Shown in pieces: positions 52,818 through 62,296 of a stretch of 64,000 bases of DNA. Below the pieces are notes generated by a model. That model did not search any database and was not told where the DNA came from. It saw only the letters and a list, made by a program, of their open reading frames with translations. The stretch is from Niveispirillum lacus. GTDB taxonomy: Bacteria > Pseudomonadota > Alphaproteobacteria > Azospirillales > Azospirillaceae. Made by a program: the position numbers and the translations under genes. The stretch spans positions 1-64,000 of the forward strand of contig NZ_NOXU01000018.1 in NCBI RefSeq assembly GCF_002251795.1, in the 5' to 3' direction. Positions within the stretch are counted from its first letter, which is position 1. Each line of letters opens with the position of its first letter.

Positions 52818-54833
52818 ATGTCGATTTTGAGCAATTACGCACTGGACCAGTGGGTACAGGTGCAAACTGGGCTGGTTTCCATCCCGTCGGCCCTGGACGC
52901 AAGCACCGTGGCGCAGACAGGCAGCCAGGGGCTGGATTTCGCCTCCATGCTGCAACATGCCCGCAGCGTCGGCGGCCCGGCCCTGCGCGCCATGACCTTC
53001 CATGAGCGTGCACGCCTGTTGAAGGGTCTGGCCGAAGCCATCATGGCGCGCAGGGAGGAACTGTACGCGCTGGCCACCCATACCGGTGCCACCCGCGCCG
53101 ACAACTGGATCGATATCGAGGGCGGGGCCGGCACGCTGTTCGCCTATGCCTCCAAAGGGCGGCGGGAATTGCCCAATGCCCGCATCCTGATCGATGGCGA
53201 TACGGAGGTGCTGTCCAAGCGCGGCGGCTTCATCGGCCAGCATGTCTACATGCCTTTGCAGGGTGTGGCCGTGCATATCAACGCCTTCAATTTCCCCGTC
53301 TGGGGCATGCTGGAAAAGCTGGCGCCCACCCTGCTGGCGGGCGTGCCGGCCATCGTGAAGCCGGGCACGGCCACGGCCTACGTCACCGAGGCCGCCTTCC
53401 GCGTGATGATCGCGACGGGGCTGCTGCCGGCCGGTGCCCTGCAGCTTATCGTGGGCGCCACCGGCGATTTGTTCGACCATCTGACGGGCCAGGACGTGGT
53501 GTCCTTCACCGGTTCCGCCCAGACGGCGGCCAAGCTTCAGAGCCATCCCGTCATCGCGCGCGAGGGCGTGCGGTTTGTGGCCGAACGCGATAGCCTGAAC
53601 GCCGCCATCCTCGGCCCCGACGCCACCACTGGCAGCCCGGAATTCGCGCTGTTCGTGAAGGAGGTGGTGCGGGAGATGACGGTGAAGGCCGGGCAGAAAT
53701 GCACCGCCATCCGCCGCGCCCTGGTGCCTGCCTCCCTGATCGATGAGGTGCAGGCCGCATTGAAGGCCGCCCTTGCCAAGGTCGTGGTGGGTGACCCCGC
53801 CCGTGAAGGCGTGACCATGGGGGCCCTGGTCGGTTCCGCGCAGCTGGCCGATGTGCGCGAAAAGATTGCAATGCTGTCGCAGGAGGCGTGGATGGTCCAT
53901 GGTGATGGCGAACCGGTGGTGAATACCGATGAGCGCGGGGCCTTCATTGCGCCCGTTCTGCTGCGCACCGACGATCCGGACAACGCCGACCTGCTGCATG
54001 AAGTAGAGGCGTTCGGGCCAGTGGCGACCCTGATGCCTTATCGGGATCTGGCGCATGCCGTTACGCTGGCCAATCGCGGCAAGGGTTCGCTGGCCCTGTC
54101 CATCGTCACCCATGACCCTGGCGTTGCCACCGACCTGTTGCTGGGCCTGGGGTCCTTCCATGGCCGTATCCACATCCTGAACCGCGACTGCGCCAGGGAA
54201 AGCACGGGCCATGGCTCTCCCCTGCCGGTGCTGGTGCATGGCGGCCCGGGTCGCGCCGGCGGTGGGGAGGAGATGGGCGGTATCCGTGGCGTGAAGCATT
54301 ACATGCAGCGCACGGCGCTGCAGGGCTCCCCCGACATGCTGTCTGCGGTTACGGGCACTTGGCTGACGGGCAGCAGCCGGCGAGAAGGGGAGGTGCATCC
54401 CTTCCGCCTGCGCTTCGGGGAACTGCCCATCGGCTATACCAAGAAGACGGCGGCGCGCACCATCACGCTGGAGGATATTGAGCATTTCGCCCAATTCACC
54501 GGAGATACCTTCTATGCCCACATGGATGAGGAGGCGGCCAAGGCCAGCCCGATCTTCGGCGGACGGGTGGCGCATGGCTACCTGATCCTGTCCTTTGCCG
54601 CCGGCCTGTTCGTCGATCCGGCGCCGGGTCCCGTCCTGGCCAATTACGGGCTGGAAAGCCTGCGCTTCATCAAGCCGGTGAAGCCCGGCGACAGCATCCA
54701 GGCGGCCCTGACGGCGAAGGAGAAGAGCGCCAAGACGCCGGAGATGGGCGAGGTGCGCTGGAACGTCGCCGTGGCCAACCAGGATGGTGAGTTGGTGGCG
54801 ACATATGACCTGCTGACCATGAATGCGGTCTGA
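52818..54833 (+). CDS. paaZ: PaaZ, oxepin-CoA hydrolase / 3-oxo-5,6-dehydrosuberyl-CoA semialdehyde dehydrogenase
   Basis: 671 residues. The N-terminal aldehyde dehydrogenase domain (to about 520) shows GVAVHINAFNFPVWGMLEKLAPTL, VSFTGSAQTAAKL and the catalytic Cys in VKAGQKCTAIRR. The C-terminal MaoC/hotdog hydratase (about 540-671) shows FAQFTGDTFYAHMDEEAAKAS and GRVAHGYLILSFAAGLFV. It opens the oxepin ring and oxidises the aldehyde. The domain fusion is the normal PaaZ form. Confidence 0.96.
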   Translation: MSILSNYALDQWVQVQTGLVSIPSALDASTVAQTGSQGLDFASMLQHARSVGGPALRAMTFHERARLLKGLAEAIMARREELYALATHTGATRADNWIDIEGGAGTLFAYASKGRRELPNARILIDGDTEVLSKRGGFIGQHVYMPLQGVAVHINAFNFPVWGMLEKLAPTLLAGVPAIVKPGTATAYVTEAAFRVMIATGLLPAGALQLIVGATGDLFDHLTGQDVVSFTGSAQTAAKLQSHPVIAREGVRFVAERDSLNAAILGPDATTGSPEFALFVKEVVREMTVKAGQKCTAIRRALVPASLIDEVQAALKAALAKVVVGDPAREGVTMGALVGSAQLADVREKIAMLSQEAWMVHGDGEPVVNTDERGAFIAPVLLRTDDPDNADLLHEVEAFGPVATLMPYRDLAHAVTLANRGKGSLALSIVTHDPGVATDLLLGLGSFHGRIHILNRDCARESTGHGSPLPVLVHGGPGRAGGGEEMGGIRGVKHYMQRTALQGSPDMLSAVTGTWLTGSSRREGEVHPFRLRFGELPIGYTKKTAARTITLEDIEHFAQFTGDTFYAHMDEEAAKASPIFGGRVAHGYLILSFAAGLFVDPAPGPVLANYGLESLRFIKPVKPGDSIQAALTAKEKSAKTPEMGEVRWNVAVANQDGELVATYDLLTMNAV

Positions 54834-55269
54834 GGGCCGCTACCTTAGAGAGGCGTGTTGATGCTACGCCACGTCGCGGGTCACATGCTCGATGTCAGCC
54901 GCATCGCGCCACCCCATCCCCGGGCTACCGCCCCTGGTGTTCTTACATGAAGGGCTGCATAGCGTTGCGCAATAGCGGGACTTTCCCCGTCGTATAGCCG
55001 TGACCGTATGTTGCGCGGCTATGGTTTATTCCCGCCGCGGGCATGGCGGGACGCAACCGCTGGCCGGCGCGCCGGGATGACTAACTTCATAGTGAGGCGC
55101 TGGTCACCCTGCCGGCCTTGCCGAAGGTCGAGGGGGTCGATAACCTAATCCTAATCCCAATCCTGATCGGCTACAGCTTCAGCGTCTTGGTCGCCTTCTT
55201 CTAAGCTGGCGACGTACACTGACCTGTCACAGGCATATCCGCAACGGCACCGCACGTGTTCGAGGAGGA
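54834..55269. other. Intergenic region after paaZ, no gene recognised
   Basis: About 430 bases with no supported gene. AATAGCGGGACTTTCCCCGTC and nearby sequence form only weak stems. The paaZ terminator could not be assigned. Confidence 0.3.
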
Positions 55270-55630
55270 TGTGACCATCGCGAGCGAGCGTGCGGCCCCG
55301 AAGGCCTCTGCCGGGGCCTTTCGGTGTCAAGCCTTCTGAGTGCTCGTCACGCCGCCGGGCTCATACTCCTGGCCGGGTCGTCGTCCACCCCAAAGCAGAA
55401 ATTCAGAGCTACACCATCGGCCCGACGCTAGGAACCGTCATCAACTGGCGACTGACCGTGTTCTCCCGCCAAATTGCCAGCTTCAGCCGGTGCAGCTTGG
55501 TGAACTCTGTCTGCATCGCAAATCGCGCAGCCAGCATTGGCAGCATCAACAGCTCCAGCAACGGATGCCGCTGACTGGTTGCCTTTGCGCTCCGATTGTG
55601 ATTTCTCGGCCCGTTGCCATGACACATGCG
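55270..55630 (-). pseudogene. Second decayed IS110/IS1111 remnant
   Basis: The minus strand reads HPLLELLMLPMLAARFAMQTEFTKLHRLKL then LMTVPSVGPMV, parallel to HPMLGQVMTPMLAARGAMRTELTKLHQHLMTVPGVGPFV of the 42.8-kb remnant, with an insertion in between. Directly after it comes the 3' end CACGCCGCC...GGTGTCAAGCC-like sequence shared with 43790-43835. Most of the transposase is deleted. Confidence 0.75.
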
Positions 55631-56060
55631 TGATTATATGCCAGATTAAAACCACCGGTACTGGACCGATGGACTATCCCAACGGCCGAGGAGCCGAAAC
55701 GCTGCGTAGTCACGGGCTACCAACCAAAACGCTCCATTCCCTGACTGCGGCTTTCCTATGGCACTACCGCAGCGCTCAATCTACGTTTTATGCGATGAAC
55801 TGTCTGGAGATGTGCACCACTTGCAACTTGTTGCAAGGGCAATATCACGGCGTGTATGTGCCCAAGATGTGTCCAAGCAGGAATGGCTCTTCGGAGCAGC
55901 CCGCATCTTGGTCCATCCCGATGGCCATATCGATGCTTTGATCCCGGAATGAAGGCTTGGGCACCCGGTACATCGGCATCGACTGTAAAGGCGTAATGGA
56001 CGAAGCTTGGTTGCTGAGCGTGCCAACGATTGACCTTTATCTTGCTATACCGGACAAACC
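55631..56060. other. Region between IS remnant and TetR gene, no firm gene
   Basis: Several short frames overlap. One on the plus strand (55758-55952) ends EWLFGAARILVHPDGHIDALIPE, slightly like the tail of aromatic-ring hydroxylases, but the rest does not fit, so I do not call a gene. Confidence 0.3.
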
Positions 56061-56696
56061 TCACACGCGCGTAGCAAGATGGGGCGGCAGATAGATGCCA
56101 AGATAGGAGACAACGGCCATGATAGCCTCATCCAGGGCTTCCTGTGTAACCTGATCATGCTCCGCAACCGACAGCGAAAAAAAGACATCGGCGATCAGCA
56201 GTGCCTTGAAGAAAAGCTCACGCGAGTCGGCCAGTTCCGGCAGCAGGAACTGCTTCTTCACGGCCATCCACAGGGCTGTGCCGAAACGGAAATCTTCCTT
56301 GCAGGCCGCACTTTTAATGTCCGGGGGCGTATGGGGCCCCAGCATCAGTTTGCGGGCGGCCGGATCCTTGTTGAAAGCTGACTGGTGATGGATCAGTGAC
56401 GCCTTGATCAGTTCCTGCCAGCTGGATGCCGGCGGCAGGTCAAGATCTTCCGACGCCTGCTGGGTGGCGATGGTGCGGGCCAGCTCCCGCCAAATATCCA
56501 TGATGTCGCCGAAGAAATGGTATGCCGACGACAAAGGTATTCCGGCAGCCTCCGCCACCGCCGCCATTCCCACCTGATCAAGCGGCAGTTCGCCCAGCAC
56601 CTGTCGTGCGGCGGTCAGTAGTTCCGCCCGTCTCGCCCGCCCCCTTGCCTGGGTGGCCCGGCTGTTCGAAGCCCGTGGTGTACTGACAGCTACCAT
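56061..56696 (-). CDS. TetR-family regulator of the amine-oxidation cluster
   Basis: 211 residues from ATG 56696. HTH: RAELLTAARQVLGELPLDQVGMAAVAEAAGIPLSSAYHFFGDIMDIW. The C-terminal ligand domain is helical and unrecognised. It is divergent from the TonB-dependent receptor gene, with a strong dyad in the 116-base gap, so it probably represses the receptor and perhaps the whole downstream cluster. Confidence 0.85.
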   Translation of the reverse strand: MVAVSTPRASNSRATQARGRARRAELLTAARQVLGELPLDQVGMAAVAEAAGIPLSSAYHFFGDIMDIWRELARTIATQQASEDLDLPPASSWQELIKASLIHHQSAFNKDPAARKLMLGPHTPPDIKSAACKEDFRFGTALWMAVKKQFLLPELADSRELFFKALLIADVFFSLSVAEHDQVTQEALDEAIMAVVSYLGIYLPPHLATRV

Positions 56697-56781
56697 AATC
56701 GTCCTCAATCGAATTCACACTTCTGACGGACGTTGTTTCGGCCCATCTTTCTCGCTTGACAACAGAAAAAGCAAACCTCAG

Positions 56782-56801
56782 AATTCGAAAAAATTCGAAT
56801 T
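56782..56801. promoter_or_regulatory. Candidate TetR operator in front of the TonB receptor gene
   Basis: AATTCGAA-AAAA-TTCGAATT is a perfect 8+8 dyad, 11 bases before the receptor ATG; a further TCGAATTC lies near 56711. The site overlaps the ribosome-binding region and would block expression when bound. Confidence 0.65.
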
Positions 56802-56812
56802 AAGGGGGAGCT

Positions 56813-58999
56813 ATGAGAAAACTGATGGCGCTCCCGGCCGCTTTTGCGCTGTGCACCTCCGTGTACGCGCAGAATTCTGGCCCGGGAAGTTCGGAAGGGG
56901 AAGGGTTAATTGAAATCATCGTGACCGCTCAGAAACGGGCGCAGGGGCTGCAGGAAGTCCCGGCCTCGGTCACGGCATTGGGAGAGGAAGCGCTGGCATC
57001 CATCGGACGACAGGACGTCACCGCCCTTGCGGGGCAGGTTCCCTCGCTTCAGGTCAACCAGTACAGTCCGACGATCACGATCTTCAATCTGCGCGGCGTC
57101 AGCCAGAACGATTTCGCCGACAGCCAGGAAGCGCCGATCGCCTTTTATTCCGATGAAGTCTATGTTTCCGCGCTGGGGGCCATCAGCGGGCAGACCTTCG
57201 ACCTTGAACGGGTGGAAGTGCTGCGCGGGCCGCAGGGCACGCTGTTCGGCCGCAACGCGACCGGCGGCCTGATCCAGATCGTTTCCGCCAAGCCCACGGA
57301 TCGTTTCGAAGGGTTTCTGACATCGACCGTCGGCAGCCACAGCCAGATCGCGACGGAGGGGGCCGTCAGCGGCCCCTTGAGCGACCGGGTCCGTGGACGC
57401 CTTGCCTTCACGACCAACCATCACAAGGGCTATATCGAAAACCGCATCGGCCCGGACCTGGGAAACTCGAAATTCTACGGGATCAGGCCACAATTGGCGG
57501 TCGATGTCGGCGAGGATGGCGAACTGACCCTGAAGGTCCAGCATCTGCGCAATGACCATGAACGCAGCGGCGGCCTTTACTCTCACATCGCCGCGCGTCC
57601 GGACGCGAACGGTCTTGGCATGGCCGTTGGGCCCCAGGAGGATTATTACGGCACGGGTCCGGGCGCCGATCCGATTGGTTTCCGTGAGCCGGACAGCGAT
57701 CCCTTCACGGCTTCCAACGACCGTATCGGTTCCTTCGACCGTAAGTTTTCCAGCGTCACCGCCCGCTATACCCAGACGGTCGGGGCGGTCGACCTGACCT
57801 CCATCACGGATTACCAGGAACTGCGCAAATCCTACGGCGAGGATACCGACATGTCGCCGGACGGGATCTTCAACTTCGATACGCACCAGAAGCTGAAACA
57901 GTTTTCCCAGGAACTGCGTTTGGCCCAGGATACGGACCGGTACAACTGGCTGGCCGGTGCCTATTACCTGTCGATCCGGTCCGACAATGCCTATGCCATC
58001 ACCTCGCCGCTGAGCATCCTGCCCAGGCAGAATTACGGTGGCACGCTGAAGACCGACAACTGGTCCGGCTTCGGACAGTTCGAATATAACCTGACCGACA
58101 CTGTCTCCGCCGTGGTCGGCGGGCGCTATTCAAGCGACGCGAAGAAGTACGACTTCGCCCATCGGACCGATGGGATCGGCGATTTCATCTTCAACCAGAC
58201 GACCAACCCGTCGCTGGCCCGCCGCACCTTCCATGACTGGTCGGGCCGGCTGGAACTGAACTACAAGCCCACCAGGGACATGCTGTTCTATGGCGGTGTC
58301 AATCGCGGCACCAAGAGTGGCGGGTTCGGCACACAGGCCTTCACGCCAATCGATCCGGCAACCATCCCGTTCGGCAGCGAGAAGCTGACCAGCTACGAGA
58401 TGGGGGCCAAGCTCACGCTGGACCGCACCACCAAGTTCAACACGGCCGTCTTCCATTACGATTACAAGGATTATCAGGCATTCTCCATTGTCGCGCTGTC
58501 CCAGTTCATCCGCAACAATCCGGCGCGGGTGACGGGGGCGGAATTCGAACTGGTCAAGCAGCCCGTCAAGGGCCTGACCTTGCAGTTGTTCGGCACCTAT
58601 CTCGACACCAAGGTGAAGGACATCGTCCTGCCGTCGGGCACCGTCGCGGACCGTGAACTGCCCCAGGCGCCCGAACTCAGCCTCGGCTGGATGGTGCGGT
58701 ATGAATTCGCCCTTGGTGCCGGCAGCCTGGCCGTGCAGACGGACTGGAAGTACGACGGCGCGCAGTTCTTTTCGACCTTCAATGCCCCGATCGATCATGA
58801 AGGCGCCCGTGTCGTCGGCAATGCCCGCATCGCCTACATGTTCGACGACGGGACCGAAGCGGCGATTTTTGCCAACAATATCCTGGACCGCCGCTATCGT
58901 ATCTACAACCTTGACCTGTCCGGTCCGCTTGGCATCTCAAACCAGGCCTATGCACGGCCGCGCTGGATCGGCGCAAGCCTGACTGTCCGTTTCGATTAG
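56813..58999 (+). CDS. TonB-dependent outer-membrane receptor
   Basis: 728 residues with RBS GGGGGAG. Signal peptide ends VYAQ; TonB box EIIVTAQKR near 35; plug domain with VEVLRGPQGTLFGRNATGGLIQIVSAKP (about 135-162); then a 22-strand barrel ending WIGASLTVRFD. The substrate is unknown. Its place before a periplasmic amine dehydrogenase suggests uptake of an aromatic compound, its conjugate, or a metal chelate. Confidence 0.93.
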   Translation: MRKLMALPAAFALCTSVYAQNSGPGSSEGEGLIEIIVTAQKRAQGLQEVPASVTALGEEALASIGRQDVTALAGQVPSLQVNQYSPTITIFNLRGVSQNDFADSQEAPIAFYSDEVYVSALGAISGQTFDLERVEVLRGPQGTLFGRNATGGLIQIVSAKPTDRFEGFLTSTVGSHSQIATEGAVSGPLSDRVRGRLAFTTNHHKGYIENRIGPDLGNSKFYGIRPQLAVDVGEDGELTLKVQHLRNDHERSGGLYSHIAARPDANGLGMAVGPQEDYYGTGPGADPIGFREPDSDPFTASNDRIGSFDRKFSSVTARYTQTVGAVDLTSITDYQELRKSYGEDTDMSPDGIFNFDTHQKLKQFSQELRLAQDTDRYNWLAGAYYLSIRSDNAYAITSPLSILPRQNYGGTLKTDNWSGFGQFEYNLTDTVSAVVGGRYSSDAKKYDFAHRTDGIGDFIFNQTTNPSLARRTFHDWSGRLELNYKPTRDMLFYGGVNRGTKSGGFGTQAFTPIDPATIPFGSEKLTSYEMGAKLTLDRTTKFNTAVFHYDYKDYQAFSIVALSQFIRNNPARVTGAEFELVKQPVKGLTLQLFGTYLDTKVKDIVLPSGTVADRELPQAPELSLGWMVRYEFALGAGSLAVQTDWKYDGAQFFSTFNAPIDHEGARVVGNARIAYMFDDGTEAAIFANNILDRRYRIYNLDLSGPLGISNQAYARPRWIGASLTVRFD

Positions 59000-59059
59000 G
59001 GTCGGCCGCAGCAGAATTCGACGTGCCGATACTGGATGAACCCTTAAAAGGACCCGAGC

Positions 59060-59437
59060 ATGCGAATTTCTAGGGCAGTCTACATTTGCGCAATCGCAAC
59101 ACTCGGGATGACGGGTGCCGCCGGCGCCCAGGACGCCGCGGCCGGTGCCCGGTTGTTCACCGCGAAATGCCAGGCCTGCCACCAGCTGGACCCCGCCAAG
59201 GGGTCCGGCATGGGCCCCAATCTGGCAGGTGTGATCGGACGGAAGTCCGCCGCTCTGCCGGGATTTAATTACTCGCCCGCCATGAAGGGCGCCAATCTCG
59301 TCTGGGACAATGCCAGCCTGGACGCCTACCTGAAAGCACCGCAAGCGGCCATCAAGGGCAACCGGATGACGTTCGCCGGCATCGCCGACGCCCCGCACCG
59401 GGCCGACCTGATCGCCTTCCTGGCCACGAAGAACTAG
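59060..59437 (+). CDS. Periplasmic class I cytochrome c
   Basis: 125 residues. Signal peptide to GAAGA, haem motif CQACH at about 37-41, and the axial Met probably in GNRMTFAGI near 103. It lies between the receptor gene and the amine dehydrogenase large subunit and is a likely electron acceptor on the route from the quinone enzyme to the oxidase. Confidence 0.92.
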   Translation: MRISRAVYICAIATLGMTGAAGAQDAAAGARLFTAKCQACHQLDPAKGSGMGPNLAGVIGRKSAALPGFNYSPAMKGANLVWDNASLDAYLKAPQAAIKGNRMTFAGIADAPHRADLIAFLATKN

Positions 59438-59460
59438 CCTCTGACCGGAGGATTTCCACT

Positions 59461-60621
59461 ATGTCCCGCCTTTCCCTGATCGCCCTTTGCGCTGCCATTG
59501 CCCTTGTGGCTCCGGCCCGCGCCGAATTGCAGGCCGAACAATTGTCGGTCGAAACGCTGCCGGAAAAATTGCCTGCCCACTGGGTTTGGGTCAATGACGT
59601 CGCCTTTTTCAACATGGCCGACGGCAGGGCCTATCTGATCGACGCGGATAACGGTCGCTTCGTCGGCATGGTCAGTGGCGGCTATGGCCACGGCTCGCTG
59701 GGCCTGGACCCAAGGGGCGACCGTTTCGTCGTGCCGGCCACCTTCTATTCGCGGGGCTCGCGGGGGGATCGCACCGATGTGCTGACCCTTTACGAGACGA
59801 AGAACCTGACGCCGGGGACGGAGATCATCATCCCGGCCAAGAAGTTCAGCGGCATCCCCTTTGTCGGCAACTCCACCCTGACCGATGATGGCCGTTTTGC
59901 CCTGATCTATAATTTCACACCTGAACAATCGGTGACGGTGGCGAACCTGGACAAGGGCGCGGTGGTGGGGGAGTTCCAGACACCGGGCTGCGGCCTGATC
60001 TATCCCGTCGGCCCCCGCCGCTTCATGATGCAGTGCGGTGACGGGTCCATGCAACTGGCCTTGATGGATGCCGAGGGCAAGGTGACGCCGGGCGGCGTGT
60101 CCAAACCGCTGTGGACGCAGGAGGATCTGGCAACGGAAAAGGCTGTCCGCGTGGGTGAAAGCCGCTGGATGTTCTTTACCTACAACAGCCAGGTCTTCAT
60201 CGTCGACGGTGCGGGCAAGGAACCCAGGGTCGTCGATCAATGGTCGCTGGTCGGACCCAATCCCGATGGCTGGCGGGTGGGCGGTCTGCAACCCAGCGCC
60301 TATCACACGGCCCAGGGCCGGCTTTACGTGCTGATGCATCAGGGCGGGCCGGAGACGCGCAAGGACCCCGGCAAGCAGGTCTGGGTCTTCGATCTGAGGA
60401 CCCGCAAGAAGATACAGCAGATCGACCTGGAGACAACGGCAACCTCCATCGCCGTCAGCCAGGATGCCAAGCCGTTGCTCTATGCAACCGAGTTCGGGGT
60501 CCCCACGCTCAACATCTATGATGCGGCCAGCGGCAAGAAGCTGCGTGCGGTCGACCAGTTGGGCCAGACCCTGACCGTCATCCAGCCGGCACCCGTCCAG
60601 CCCGCCGCGATGGGGAGGTAG
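59461..60621 (+). CDS. aauB: Quinohaem-type (TTQ) amine dehydrogenase large subunit
   Basis: 386 residues with signal peptide (ends PARA). Beta-propeller repeats (VNDVAFFNMADGRAYLIDADNGRFVGMVSGGYGH, SLGLDPRGDRFVVPATFYSRGSRGDRTDVLTLYE) are those of the methylamine/aromatic amine dehydrogenase heavy chain. With the TTQ small subunit it forms the periplasmic alpha2beta2 enzyme that oxidises primary amines to aldehydes. Whether it is the methylamine (mauB) or aromatic (aauB) type is not decided by motifs; the aldehyde dehydrogenase and paa context favours an aromatic amine. Confidence 0.87.
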   Translation: MSRLSLIALCAAIALVAPARAELQAEQLSVETLPEKLPAHWVWVNDVAFFNMADGRAYLIDADNGRFVGMVSGGYGHGSLGLDPRGDRFVVPATFYSRGSRGDRTDVLTLYETKNLTPGTEIIIPAKKFSGIPFVGNSTLTDDGRFALIYNFTPEQSVTVANLDKGAVVGEFQTPGCGLIYPVGPRRFMMQCGDGSMQLALMDAEGKVTPGGVSKPLWTQEDLATEKAVRVGESRWMFFTYNSQVFIVDGAGKEPRVVDQWSLVGPNPDGWRVGGLQPSAYHTAQGRLYVLMHQGGPETRKDPGKQVWVFDLRTRKKIQQIDLETTATSIAVSQDAKPLLYATEFGVPTLNIYDAASGKKLRAVDQLGQTLTVIQPAPVQPAAMGR

Positions 60622-60624
60622 CAG

Positions 60625-61152
60625 ATGCCGCTTGATCCGGTTTTTTCCCTGGTGGTCAAGGCAGGCCTGGCACTGCTGTTCGCCTTTGCCGTCTGGCACA
60701 AGCTGCGTGACTGGCCGCGCATCGGGGCAGTGGTCGGCGGATACCGCCTGTTGCCGCCGGCACTCAGCCAGCCGGTGGCGGCCCTTCTGGTCGTGCTGGA
60801 ACTGGCGGCGGCGGGGGGGGCGCTGCTGTCGCCCTCCGCACTCTGGCTGTCGGCCGGGCTGCTGTCGGCCTATGCGGCTGCCATCGGCTTCAACCTCCTG
60901 CGCGGCAATGACCAGATCGACTGCGGCTGCATCGGTTTCGCCGCAGTACGGCCCCGGCTGCGCTGGACCATGGTCATCCGCAACGCGGTGCTGGCCGCGC
61001 TGGCGCTGCTGGCGGTGTTGCAACCCGTCGCCGACCGGTCACTGGTCTGGATCGACTATCTGACTTTGCTGGCCGTGCTGCCGGGCGCCGCCCTGCTCTA
61101 TGCCGCCCTGGAAACCGCCATTTCCCTGCCCTCCCGCGGAGCCGCGTCATGA
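60625..61152 (+). CDS. mauE: MauE-like membrane protein for amine dehydrogenase maturation
   Basis: 175 residues. Four hydrophobic helices (LVVKAGLALLFAFAVWHKL, AALLVVLELAAAGGALL, SAYAAAIGFNLL, AVLAALALLAVL), and the conserved cysteine pair DCGCIG. MauE supports disulfide formation in the small subunit. Its stop overlaps the mauD start (ATGA). Confidence 0.88.
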   Translation: MPLDPVFSLVVKAGLALLFAFAVWHKLRDWPRIGAVVGGYRLLPPALSQPVAALLVVLELAAAGGALLSPSALWLSAGLLSAYAAAIGFNLLRGNDQIDCGCIGFAAVRPRLRWTMVIRNAVLAALALLAVLQPVADRSLVWIDYLTLLAVLPGAALLYAALETAISLPSRGAAS

Positions 61153-61775
61153 TGGAAGCCCTCTATGTCGCCCTTGTCCTGCAATGGGTCATCATCCTGG
61201 CCCTGGCGGCGGCCGTCGTGGCGCTGTTCCGGCAGGTCGGCATGCTGCATGAACGGCTGGGCCCTGTCGGCGCCCTGGTCCTGCCGGGCGGGCCGAAGGC
61301 CGGCGCCACCGCGCCCCGGTTCACGCTGCGCGCTATTGACGGCCGCAAGGTCGTGATCGGTCAGGAAGGCGGTGCCCGATCCACGCTGCTGTTCTTCCTG
61401 TCGCCGACCTGCCCGGTCTGCAAGACGCTGATCCCCATCATCAAGCGGGTCGCGGAGGATGAGCGCAACCGGCTGGATCTCGTGTTGGCCAGCGACGGGG
61501 ACGAGCCGGCACAGCAATTGATGATCCGGCAGCACAAGCTGGAGGAATTCCCGCTGGTCCTGTCGACGGAGCTGGGCATGGCCTACGGCGTGTCAAAGCT
61601 GCCGCACGCCGCCCTGATCGGGCCTGACGGCAAGCTGGCCGCCACCGGTCTGGTGAATAGCCGTGAGCATCTGGAAAGCCTGCTGACGGCCCAGGATCTG
61701 GGGGTCGCGTCGTTGCAGGAATTCGTGACCAAGACCGCGCAAGACCGCGCGAAGATCGAATGGGTTGGGAGGTAA
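61149..61775 (+). CDS. mauD: MauD, thioredoxin-like maturation protein
   Basis: 208 residues. One N-terminal membrane helix (VALVLQWVIILALAAAVVALF), then a thioredoxin fold with the redox motif SPTCPVCKTL at about 86-92. It helps form the six disulfides of the TTQ subunit in the periplasm. Confidence 0.92.
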   Translation: MMEALYVALVLQWVIILALAAAVVALFRQVGMLHERLGPVGALVLPGGPKAGATAPRFTLRAIDGRKVVIGQEGGARSTLLFFLSPTCPVCKTLIPIIKRVAEDERNRLDLVLASDGDEPAQQLMIRQHKLEEFPLVLSTELGMAYGVSKLPHAALIGPDGKLAATGLVNSREHLESLLTAQDLGVASLQEFVTKTAQDRAKIEWVGR

Positions 61776-61779
61776 GACC

Positions 61780-62292
61780 GTGACGAGACTGGATCGCATC
61801 GCAGAAATCCTCGCCCGGCAAGCCGCCCGGGCCATCTCCAGGCGCAGCATCCTTGGCCGCCTGGGGGCCCTTGCTTCGGCCGCCAGCCTTCCGGCCTTGC
61901 CGGTGGCGCGCGCATCCGCCCAGGCGGCCAAGGCCCCGCCGGGGGAGACGGGTGACCCGGCGTCCTGTGACTACTGGCGCTATTGCGCCATCGACGGCTT
62001 CCTCTGCTCCTGCTGCGGCGGATCGGTATCATCCTGCCCGCCGGGGACGGAACCGTCGCCCATCACCTGGGTCGGCACCTGCCGCAACCCTGCCGATGGC
62101 AAGGATTACGTCATCTCCTACAATGATTGCTGCGGCAAGGCGGCCTGCGGGCGTTGCATCTGCAACCGCAATGAAGGCGACACGCCCGTCTATCAGCCGC
62201 AGGGCGCCAACGACATCAACTGGTGTCTGGGGACGCAGTCCGGCATCGTTTACAACTGCTCGACGGCCGTCGTGCTGGGCGCGGCGGGCTGA
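61780..62292 (+). CDS. aauA: TTQ-bearing small subunit of amine dehydrogenase
   Basis: 170 residues from GTG 61780 (GGGAGG upstream). A twin-arginine-like leader (AISRRSILGRLGALASAASLP) precedes the cysteine-rich core: CDYWRYCAIDGFLCSCCGG, CPPGTEPSPITWVGTC, YNDCCGKAACGRCICN, INWCLG. The tryptophans in ITWVGT and INWCLG correspond to the two that form tryptophan-tryptophylquinone, and the Asp of YNDCC to the catalytic aspartate. TTQ biogenesis also needs MauG, not found in this window. Confidence 0.92.
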   Translation: MTRLDRIAEILARQAARAISRRSILGRLGALASAASLPALPVARASAQAAKAPPGETGDPASCDYWRYCAIDGFLCSCCGGSVSSCPPGTEPSPITWVGTCRNPADGKDYVISYNDCCGKAACGRCICNRNEGDTPVYQPQGANDINWCLGTQSGIVYNCSTAVVLGAAG

Positions 62293-62296
62293 TGCG

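Noticed and set aside
52737-54575. 612-codon open frame antisense to paaZ
   Set aside because: Shadow of a well-supported gene; the protein is His/Gln/Arg-rich low-complexity sequence.
55758-55952. Possible C-terminus of an aromatic-ring hydroxylase
   Set aside because: Only a short HPDGHIDA-like stretch resembles it; the rest of the frame does not.
59434-61023. 529-codon open frame antisense to the amine dehydrogenase genes
   Set aside because: Spans two clear genes on the other strand; composition is typical of antisense reading.
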